Shown here: positions 1 to 7,307 of the stretch, one piece after another | Position numbering within the stretch: the stretch's first letter is position 1 | How the letters are laid out: every line of letters begins with the position of its first letter | NCBI GenBank assembly: GCA_016869915.1 | Contig: VGDA01000177.1 | Location: 1-7,307 of the forward strand | Direction: 5' to 3' | Length of the DNA: 7,307 bases | Source: Alphaproteobacteria bacterium | GTDB lineage: Bacteria > Pseudomonadota > Alphaproteobacteria > CACIAM-22H2 | Notes under the pieces: model-generated | Database searches by the model: none | What the model saw: only the letters and a program-made list of their open reading frames with translations | Told to the model about the DNA's origin: nothing | Position numbers and translations under genes: made by a program

Positions 1-151
1 CGAGGTGGGGGCCATCGGCTCCCCGCCCGCGGTGATCAACGCCGTCGTCGACGCGCTCAAGGACCACGGCGTGACCCACATGGACATGCCTGCCAGCCCG
101 CAGAAGGTCTGGTCCGTCATCAACGGCGCCCATCGCAAGGCCGCCGAGTAA
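1..151 (+). CDS. coxL: Aerobic CO dehydrogenase-type molybdenum hydroxylase, large subunit (CoxL-like), C-terminal end only
   Basis: This is the 3' end of a gene that enters from the left. Only the last 49 complete codons are visible, in the frame that starts at base 2, with a TAA stop at 149-151. The large subunit binds the molybdopterin cytosine dinucleotide cofactor and carries out substrate oxidation in the cytoplasm as part of an L-M-S complex. The visible peptide starts EVGAIGSPPAVINAVVDAL, which matches the end of the molybdenum-binding domain in this family. The first residue, Glu (bases 2-4), aligns with the catalytic glutamate of the GVGE/GEPP motif (Glu1261 in bovine xanthine oxidase, Glu763 in Oligotropha CoxL, both from memory). 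A coxM-like gene starts 15 bases after the stop, which supports the assignment. The loop that separates true CO dehydrogenase (AYRCSFR) from form II enzymes (AYRGAGR) lies outside the window, so the substrate cannot be called. Confidence 0.88.
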   Translation, partial: EVGAIGSPPAVINAVVDALKDHGVTHMDMPASPQKVWSVINGAHRKAAE

Positions 152-166
152 GGGGAGTTCCTGAAG

Positions 167-961
<795 letters not shown>

Positions 962-988
962 CGCCGCGCGCGAACTGCGACGATCGAG

Positions 989-1025
989 GGGGCGTCCGGA
1001 GCGATCCGGGCGCCCCTTTCGCTTT
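989..1025 (+). terminator. Intrinsic (rho-independent) terminator after the structural genes
   Basis: The left arm (989-1000, GGGGCGTCCGGA) pairs with the right arm (1005-1016, TCCGGGCGCCCC) over 12 base pairs, one of which is a G-U wobble. The loop is GCGA, a stable GNRA tetraloop. The right arm is followed by TTT, then CGC, then TTT. It lies 28 bases after the coxM stop codon, where transcription of the L-M block should end. The U tract is interrupted, so some readthrough into the maturation genes is possible. Confidence 0.85.
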
Positions 1026-1044
1026 GGCGGCCCGCGCGCGCCCA

Positions 1045-1081
1045 CCCCGCCCCCCGCGCCCCCCGCGCCCCCCGCGCCCCC
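1045..1081. repeat. C-rich tandem repeat with G-quadruplex potential on the minus strand
   Basis: Three perfect head-to-tail copies of the 9-mer CCCCCCGCG occupy 1050-1076. They are followed by a five-C partial copy (1077-1081) and preceded by a CCCC run (1045-1048). On the minus strand this gives four runs of five or six G separated by CGC loops, the pattern that forms intramolecular G-quadruplexes. It sits about 20 bases downstream of the terminator. Confidence 0.7.
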
Positions 1082-1117
1082 TTGCCCTCCCCGTCGCCGC
1101 GCTGCCGCGCGGCGCCA

Positions 1118-1152
1118 CCCCTCCCATCCGCGCGATGCGCGGACGGGAGGGG
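1118..1152. repeat. Long near-perfect inverted repeat (hairpin)
   Basis: The left arm at 1118-1133 (CCCCTCCCATCCGCGC) and the right arm at 1137-1152 (GCGCGGACGGGAGGGG) pair over 16 positions with one A-C mismatch, around a 3-base loop (GAT). The tract has no U run after it, so it does not look like a simple terminator. The structure resembles the intergenic REP-like or palindromic elements found in many copies in high-GC proteobacterial genomes. That identity is an inference, because only one window is visible. Confidence 0.65.
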
Positions 1153-1200
1153 AGCCAGGTCCGTCCACCCGTACCGTCGCGCGGACGGGAGGGGAGCCAG
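1137..1200. repeat. 22-bp perfect direct repeat (copies 1137-1158 and 1179-1200)
   Basis: The two copies are identical over 22 bases: GCGCGGACGGG followed by AGGGGAGCCAG. Their starts are 42 bases apart. The first copy contains the whole right arm of the 1118-1152 hairpin. The second has only a shorter upstream partner (CCGTCC at 1161-1166 against GGACGG at 1183-1188). It also forms a small hairpin with the following bases, with GGAGCC at 1193-1198 pairing with GGCTCC at 1203-1208. This looks like a repeat element with one arm duplicated. Confidence 0.75.
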
Positions 1201-1328
1201 CAGGCTCCATCCCCCGCGGCCGCGCGGCCAATCCGCCATATCGTCCAGCCGGGCCGCTGCACTATCTTCCCCAACCATCGTCCAGGGCATCCTTCGACAC
1301 GCCCTGCCCCAGCCCGCGGATCATGCAG

Positions 1329-2249
1329 ATGACAGCCTCCCTCCCCAGCAACGTCTCCGAGACGCTCGCCCTCCTCTCCGGCGCCGGATACGTGGCGGAT
1401 CGCAGCCTCGCGACGGCCGTGACCCTCGCGCTGCGGCTCGACCGCCCTCTCTTCCTCGAGGGCGAGGCCGGCGTCGGCAAGACCGAGATCGCCAAGGTGC
1501 TCGCCCAGACCCTCGGCCGGCGGCTCATCCGCCTGCAGTGCTACGAGGGCCTCGATGTCGCGGCAGCGGTCTACGAGTGGAACTACGCGCGCCAGATGAT
1601 CGAGATCCGCATGGCAGAGGCCGGCGGCGCCGGCGGCCGCGCCTCCGTCGAGGAGGAGATCTTCTCCGAGCGCTTCCTGATCCGCCGCCCCCTCCTCCAG
1701 GCGATGACGCCGGACGTCGCCGGTCCGCCGGTGCTGTTGATCGACGAGCTCGACCGCGCCGACGAGCCCTTCGAGGCCTTCCTCCTCGAGACGCTCTCCG
1801 ACTGGCAGGTGACGATCCCGGAGTTCGGCACCGTCAAGGCGCCGGCGCCGCCGATCACCATCGTCACCTCGAACCGCACCCGCGAGATCCACGATGCGCT
1901 GAAGCGCCGCTGCTACTACTACTGGGTCGACTATCCGGACATGGCGCGCGAGCTCGAGATCCTGCGCATCAAGGCGCCCGAGGCGCCGGCGCGGCTGAGC
2001 CGCGAGGTGGTAGGCTTCGTGCACAAGCTGCGCTCCGAGGAGCTGTTCAAGGTCCCGGGCGTCGCCGAGACGATCGACTGGGCCAAGGCGCTGGTGGCGC
2101 TCGACCGCATCGAGCTCGACCCCGACACGATCAACGACACGCTCGGCGCCGTCCTCAAGTACCAGGACGACATCGCCCGCATCCGCGGCGCGACCGCGGC
2201 GCAGATGCTCGCCCAGGTCCGCTCGGAGCTCGCGACCGCGGGCGCATGA
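1329..2249 (+). CDS. coxD: MoxR-type AAA+ ATPase, CoxD-like maturation chaperone
   Basis: This is a cytoplasmic AAA+ ATPase of the MoxR class. In Oligotropha, CoxD is known to be needed for installing sulfur and copper at the molybdenum site of CO dehydrogenase. Counted from the ATG at 1329 (306 residues), the protein shows Walker A GEAGVGKT at 45-52, a family-typical LQCYEGLD segment around 69-76, EWNYARQM at 83-90, Walker B VLLIDELDRAD at 135-145, a sensor 1 motif TSNRTRE at 180-186 and a likely arginine finger in LKRR at 191-194. All catalytic positions are intact. An in-frame ATG at 1323 would add two residues. I prefer 1329 because the only weak Shine-Dalgarno-like GGA (1318-1320) has workable spacing to it. 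The stop overlaps the coxE start (ATGA). MoxR ATPases usually act with a VWA protein, and one is encoded next. The gene is separated from the structural genes by a terminator. Confidence 0.92.
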   Translation: MTASLPSNVSETLALLSGAGYVADRSLATAVTLALRLDRPLFLEGEAGVGKTEIAKVLAQTLGRRLIRLQCYEGLDVAAAVYEWNYARQMIEIRMAEAGGAGGRASVEEEIFSERFLIRRPLLQAMTPDVAGPPVLLIDELDRADEPFEAFLLETLSDWQVTIPEFGTVKAPAPPITIVTSNRTREIHDALKRRCYYYWVDYPDMARELEILRIKAPEAPARLSREVVGFVHKLRSEELFKVPGVAETIDWAKALVALDRIELDPDTINDTLGAVLKYQDDIARIRGATAAQMLAQVRSELATAGA

Positions 2250-3520
2250 CGCCGCCGACCGACAAGCCGGGACAGGAGCGCGACGGCACGCTCGTCGCGA
2301 ACGTCGTCCATTTCGCGCGCGTGCTGCGCGGCGCGGGCCTGCCGATCGGCCCCGGCCGCGCGATCGAGGCCGTGCGCGCGCTGGAGGCCATCGGCGTCGC
2401 ATCGCGCGACGACTTCTACTGGACGCTGCACGCCGTGTTCGTGAACCGCCGCGACCAGCGCGAGGTCTTCGACCAGGCGTTCCGAATGTTCTGGCGCGAC
2501 CCGAAGTTCCTCGAGCGGATGCTGAACTTCCTGCTGCCGCAGGCCCGAGGCGCCGGCGAGGAGCCGGACCCGAAGGAGCGCGAGAAGCTGTCGCGCCGCC
2601 TTGCGGAGGCCTTCCAGGCCGGCCGCGACCACGAGCGCCAGCGCCCGCCCGACCCGCGCGAGAAGGAGGAGGAGCGGCAGGTCGACGCGGTGATGACGTG
2701 GTCCGACCGCGAGCTGCTGCAGCAGAAGGACTTCGAGCAGATGTCGACCGCGGAGCTCGCGCAGGCGAAGCTCGCGCTGCAGCGCCTCGCCCTGCCCTTC
2801 AACGAGATGAAGACGCGCCGCTTCCGGCCGTCGCGGCGCGGATCGCGCATCGACTTCCGCGCCACGCTGCGGCGCTGGGCGCGCAGCGGCGGGAACTCCG
2901 CCGAGTTCGCGCGCCGCGAGCCGCGCATGCGCGTGCCGCCGCTGGTCGTGCTCTGCGACATCTCCGGCTCGATGGAGCGCTACACGCGGATGTTCCTGCA
3001 TTTCCTGCATGCGCTCACCAACGACCGCGCGCGGGTGCATGTCTTCCTGTTCGGCACGCGGCTCACCAACGTCACCCGCGCGCTGCGCCAGAAGGACCCA
3101 GACAAGGCGATGGAGCGCGTCAGCGAGAGCGTCGAGGACTGGGCCGGCGGCACGCGCATCGGCCATACGCTGGCCGAGTTCAACCTGCGCTGGAGCCGGC
3201 GCGTGCTCGGGCAGAACGCGACGGTGCTGCTGATCAGCGACGGGCTGGACCGCGACGCCGCGCTCGGCCTGCGCGAGGAGGTCGAGCGCCTGTCGAAGTC
3301 CTGCCGCCGCCTGGTGTGGCTCAACCCCCTCCTGCGCTTCGATGGCTTCGAGCCGCGTTCCTCCGGCGCGAGGGCGATGCTGCCTTTCGTCGACGACTTC
3401 CGCCCCGCGCACAACCTCGACAGCCTTGGCGCGATCGCCGAGGTGCTGTCCGCGGACGCGCCGGCGACGCGGCGGCGCTACCAGTGGAAGGGCCGGCCGC
3501 AGGCCGCGCCCGCGGCCTGA
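2246..3520 (+). CDS. coxE: von Willebrand factor A domain protein, CoxE-like
   Basis: This 424-residue protein is the partner expected for the CoxD ATPase, and in CO-oxidising bacteria the pair acts in assembly of the bimetallic active site. The N-terminal half (about 1-230) holds a helical region, HFARVLRGAGLPIGPGR at 22-38, typical of this family, and a highly charged stretch at about 101-165. The C-terminal half is the VWA domain with a complete metal-ion adhesion site: DISGSM at 238-243, the threonine of GGTRIG at 301-306 and the aspartate of SDGLD at 331-335. It has no signal peptide or membrane segment, so it should be cytoplasmic. The start is set by the ATGA overlap with coxD (2246-2249), which implies translational coupling. 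The frame stays open far upstream through coxD, but that extension has a Pro/Arg-rich composition and is an artefact of high GC. Confidence 0.92.
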   Translation: MTPPTDKPGQERDGTLVANVVHFARVLRGAGLPIGPGRAIEAVRALEAIGVASRDDFYWTLHAVFVNRRDQREVFDQAFRMFWRDPKFLERMLNFLLPQARGAGEEPDPKEREKLSRRLAEAFQAGRDHERQRPPDPREKEEERQVDAVMTWSDRELLQQKDFEQMSTAELAQAKLALQRLALPFNEMKTRRFRPSRRGSRIDFRATLRRWARSGGNSAEFARREPRMRVPPLVVLCDISGSMERYTRMFLHFLHALTNDRARVHVFLFGTRLTNVTRALRQKDPDKAMERVSESVEDWAGGTRIGHTLAEFNLRWSRRVLGQNATVLLISDGLDRDAALGLREEVERLSKSCRRLVWLNPLLRFDGFEPRSSGARAMLPFVDDFRPAHNLDSLGAIAEVLSADAPATRRRYQWKGRPQAAPAA

Positions 3521-3539
3521 ACACGACGGGAGCCAGAGC

Positions 3540-3869
3540 ATGGACGCAACGGAATCCAGCGACATCCTCGCCACCGCGGCCGAATGGCGCGCCGCCGGGC
3601 GCGGCGTCGCGCTCGCGACCGTCGTCACCACCTGGGGCTCGAGCCCCCGGCCCGTCGGCAGCCAGCTCGTCGTGGACGAGTCCGGCCGCTTCGCCGGCTC
3701 GGTCTCCGGCGGCTGCATCGAGGGCGCTGTCATCCGCGAGGCGGTCGACGCGATCGCGACGGGCAGGCCACGGCTGCTCGACTTCGGCGTGACCAACGAG
3801 CAGGCCTGGGAGGTCGGCCTCGCCTGCGGCGGCAAGGTGCAGGTCTATGTCGAGAGAATCGACGCATGA
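3540..3869 (+). CDS. XdhC/CoxF family Moco chaperone, N-terminal domain as a separate protein
   Basis: The product is a 109-residue protein made of only the N-terminal XdhC_CoxI domain. XdhC-type proteins bind molybdenum cofactor, protect it while it is sulfurated, and insert it into molybdenum hydroxylases. Family hallmarks are TWGSSPRPVGSQLVV at 31-45, GSVSGGCIEG at 53-62 with its conserved Cys59, and a C-terminal GLACGGKVQVYVE at 93-105 with Cys96. The Rossmann-like second half of a normal XdhC is missing here and is encoded by the next gene, so the two products probably form one functional unit. The start at 3540 has GGGAG (3528-3532) with a 7-base spacer. The gene follows coxE after 19 bases and overlaps the next gene by ATGA. 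A gene split at this point is seen in many cox-type clusters. I did not find a frameshift that would explain it as a broken gene. Confidence 0.88.
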   Translation: MDATESSDILATAAEWRAAGRGVALATVVTTWGSSPRPVGSQLVVDESGRFAGSVSGGCIEGAVIREAVDAIATGRPRLLDFGVTNEQAWEVGLACGGKVQVYVERIDA

Positions 3870-4566
3870 AGCCCGCGACCTTCGAGCGGCTCGCCGAGCT
3901 GCGCGCCGCCGCCACGCCCGTCGCGCTGCTCACCAACCTGCGCAGCGGTTCGCAGCTTCTCGTCACCGCTGGCGGATCCGAGGGCGAGCTATGCCTCGAC
4001 GTCGACATGGTCGCGGCGGCGCAGGAGGCGCTGAAGTCCGACGAGAGCACCTCGTTCGAGACCCCGGCGGGCAAGGTCTTCGTGCATGTCTTCGCGCCGC
4101 CACCTCGCCTCGTCGTGGTCGGCGCGGTGCACATCGCCGAGCCACTGGCGCGCATGGGCGCGCTCTCTGGCTACGGCGTCACGATCGTCGACCCGCGCCG
4201 CGCCTTCGCGGCGAGCCAGCGCTTCGACGGCATCGCGGTCTCCGGCGACTGGCCGGACGAGGCGATGGAGAAGCTCAGGCCGGACATGCGCACCGCGGTC
4301 GTCACGCTGACCCACGACCCGAAGCTCGACGACCCGGCGCTCGACGTCGCGCTGAAGTCGCCGGCGTTCTACATCGGCGCGCTCGGCAGCCGGAAGACGC
4401 ATGCCGCGCGCCTGCAGCGCCTCTCCGCGCTCGGCCATGGCGAGGCGGCGCTGGCGCGCATCCACGGCCCCGTCGGGCTCGACATCGGCGCGCTCTCGCC
4501 GGCGGAGATCGCGCTGTCGATCATGGGCCAGGTGACGGCCGTGCGCCGCGGCGGCGGGACGCGCCG

Positions 4567-4570
<4 letters not shown>
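3866..4570 (+). CDS. XdhC/CoxF family Moco chaperone, C-terminal Rossmann domain protein
   Basis: The gene encodes 234 residues. The second part is the XdhC_C Rossmann-like domain: VVGAVHIAEPLA at 84-95 (the family's G-x-H-x-A type nucleotide-binding loop), VTLTHDPKLDDPAL at 146-159, YIGALGSRKTHAARLQRL at 169-186 and GPVGLDIGALSPAEIALSI at 201-219. These are the conserved blocks of XdhC/CoxF proteins, which deliver finished Moco to the large subunit. Residues 1-78 are not part of the Rossmann fold. They weakly resemble the N-terminal XdhC domain of the preceding protein (ELRAAATPVALLT...SQLLV against EWRAAGRGVALAT...SQLVV) but lack the SGGCIEG block, so they may be a decayed second copy. The start is fixed by the ATGA overlap with the previous gene, with GAGAG at 3852-3856 as a possible binding site. 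The gene ends in an ATGA overlap with the next one. Confidence 0.9.
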
Positions 4571-6191
<1,621 letters not shown>

Positions 6192-6195
<4 letters not shown>

Positions 6196-7307
6196 GCTTC
6201 GACCCCGCCGCGATCCGCAGGGAGTTCCCGATCCTCGCGCGCGAGGTGCGCGGCCGGAAGCTGCGCTACCTCGACAACGCGGCCACCTCGCAGGTGCCGC
6301 GCGCGGTGCTCGACGCGGTGCGCGAGCACGACGCCATGCACCGCGCCAACGTGCATCGCGGCGTCCATGCCCTCGCGGAAGAGGCCACGCAGGCCTACGA
6401 GGCCGCGCGCGCCGACGTCGCGCGGTGGCTCGGCGTGCGCGCGGACGAGATCGTCTTCGCGTCGGGCGCCACCGCGGCGCTGAACATCGTGGCGCAGTCC
6501 TGGACGCGGCTGCTGTCTCCGGGCGACGAGATCCTGCTCACCGAGCTCGAGCACCACTCGAACATCGTGCCGTGGCAGCTCGCGGCGGAGCGCGCGGGCC
6601 TCGTCATCCGCGGCATCCCGGCCACGCCGGAGGGCCGCCTCGACCTCGGGGCCCTGCCCCGCCTCGTCGGCCCGCGCACGCGGATCATCGCCGCCACGCA
6701 TGTCTCGAACGTCACCGGCGCGGTGACGGACGTCGATGCGCTGGTCGCCGCGGCGCGCGGCGTCGGCGCGCGGGTCCTGCTCGACGGCAGCCAGCGCGCG
6801 CCGCATGGCCCGGTCGACGTCCCGTCGCTCGGCGTCGACTTCTACGTCCTGACCGGACACAAGATGCACGGGCCCAGCGGCATCGGCGCGCTCTGGGCGC
6901 GACGCGAGGTGCTGGAGTCCATGCCGCCCTTCCTCGGCGGCGGCGAGATGATCCGCAGCGTGACGCTCGCGCGCTCGACCTATGCCGATCCGCCGCGCCG
7001 CTTCGAGGCGGGCACGCCGCCGATCGCGCAGGCGGTCGGGCTCGGCGCCGCCATCCGTTTCCTGTCGGCGCTGGACTGGAGCGCGGTCGCCGCGCACGAG
7101 ATGGCGCTCGCCCAGCGCCTGCTCGACGGGCTGGCCGCGGATCGCCGCGTGCGCGTCGTCGGCCCGGCGGGGCTGCAGCGGCGCATCGGCGTCGTCTCCT
7201 TCGAGATGGCGGGCGCGCATCCGCACGACGTCTGCCAGATCCTCGACACCCTCGGCGTCGCCTGCCGCGGCGGGCATCACTGTGCCCAGCCGCTGATGGA
7301 CAGGCTC
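6192..7307 (+). CDS. sufS: SufS-type cysteine desulfurase (class V aminotransferase fold), 3' end outside the window
   Basis: The 372 visible residues cover almost the whole enzyme (the family is about 405-415 residues). It is a pyridoxal-phosphate enzyme that takes sulfur from cysteine and holds it as a persulfide. Visible features are DNAATSQ at 28-34, HRGVHALAEEAT at 55-66, LEHHSNIVPW at 119-128, HVSNVTGAV at 170-178, LLDGSQ at 196-201, the PLP-lysine motif TGHKMHGPSGIG (Lys224) and the persulfide-cysteine motif RGGHHCAQPLM (Cys364). This is the group II pattern. It differs from housekeeping SufS at 91-98, SGATAALN, where the family usually has R-G-T/A-T-E-G/A-I/L-N, so the conserved Glu is Ala. 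The start is set by an ATGA overlap with the preceding cofactor gene. That placement suggests a desulfurase dedicated to Moco sulfuration, as known for NifS4 with XdhC in Rhodobacter capsulatus. A role in general Fe-S assembly remains possible. Confidence 0.92.

Larger units (their letters stand above)
962..1328. other. Non-coding spacer between the structural genes and the maturation operon
   Basis: This 367-base spacer contains the terminator (989-1025), a C-rich tandem repeat (1045-1081), a large hairpin with a repeated arm (1118-1200) and a perfect 12-bp palindrome, GGCCGCGCGGCC, at 1218-1229. Reading frames that cross it on both strands are open only because of the extreme GC content. 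Their predicted peptides are strings of Pro, Arg and Ala with no family resemblance and no ribosome binding site. A promoter for the downstream genes is expected between about 1210 and 1322. I could not find a sigma-70 type -35/-10 pair or a -24/-12 site there. Confidence 0.7.

Noticed and set aside
1218..1229. 12-bp palindrome GGCCGCGCGGCC as a possible operator
   Set aside because: It is made only of G and C in a GC-rich tract, with no flanking symmetry and no nearby promoter that I can support.
1082..2245. Upstream in-frame extension of coxE through the spacer and coxD
   Set aside because: The extension overlaps all of coxD, is Pro/Arg-rich and has no homology-like blocks. The ATGA overlap at 2246 gives the family-sized protein.
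1931..3835. Very long open frame on the minus strand (634 codons) opposite coxE and its neighbours
   Set aside because: It is antisense to genes with clear families. Its peptide is Arg/Ala/Leu-rich with no motif. High third-position GC removes stop codons from the opposite strand.

Overview
The window is uniformly very GC-rich, with G or C at most third codon positions. It reads as a chromosomal segment of a high-GC Alphaproteobacterium of the Rhizobiales or Rhodospirillales kind. That placement is inferred from composition and gene content, and the sequence does not fix a genus. All recognisable genes are on the + strand and belong to one theme: an aerobic molybdenum hydroxylase of the carbon monoxide dehydrogenase (Cox) family and the machinery that builds its cofactor.

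Region 1 (1-961) holds the last 49 codons of the molybdenum-binding large subunit (coxL-like), followed by the complete FAD-binding medium subunit (coxM-like). The L-then-M order fits the S-L-M arrangement usually called form II, for which CO is not always the real substrate. The diagnostic active-site loop of CoxL lies outside the window. The block ends at a convincing intrinsic terminator (989-1025).

Region 2 (962-1328) is non-coding. After the terminator come a C-rich tandem repeat whose minus strand could form a G-quadruplex, a long near-perfect hairpin whose right arm is repeated 42 bases downstream, and a 12-bp palindrome. I see no convincing promoter, although one is expected here for the downstream genes.

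Region 3 (1329-7307) is a tightly packed maturation operon: a MoxR-type AAA+ ATPase (coxD), a von Willebrand factor A protein (coxE), an XdhC/CoxF-type Moco chaperone split over two genes, a fusion of a MoeA-like molybdopterin-binding region with a MocA-like nucleotidyltransferase, and a SufS-type cysteine desulfurase cut by the window end. Four of the five junctions are ATGA stop/start overlaps; the fifth is a 19-base gap with a good ribosome binding site.

A coherent working model is as follows. The fusion protein attaches a nucleotide (probably cytidine) to molybdopterin. The XdhC pair binds and carries the cofactor. The cysteine desulfurase supplies the terminal sulfur. The CoxD/CoxE ATPase-VWA pair drives final active-site assembly in the large subunit. 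This is mostly a known kind of module. The less ordinary points are the desulfurase with an altered conserved motif, the apparent decayed duplicate domain in the second XdhC half, and the structured repeats between the two operons.
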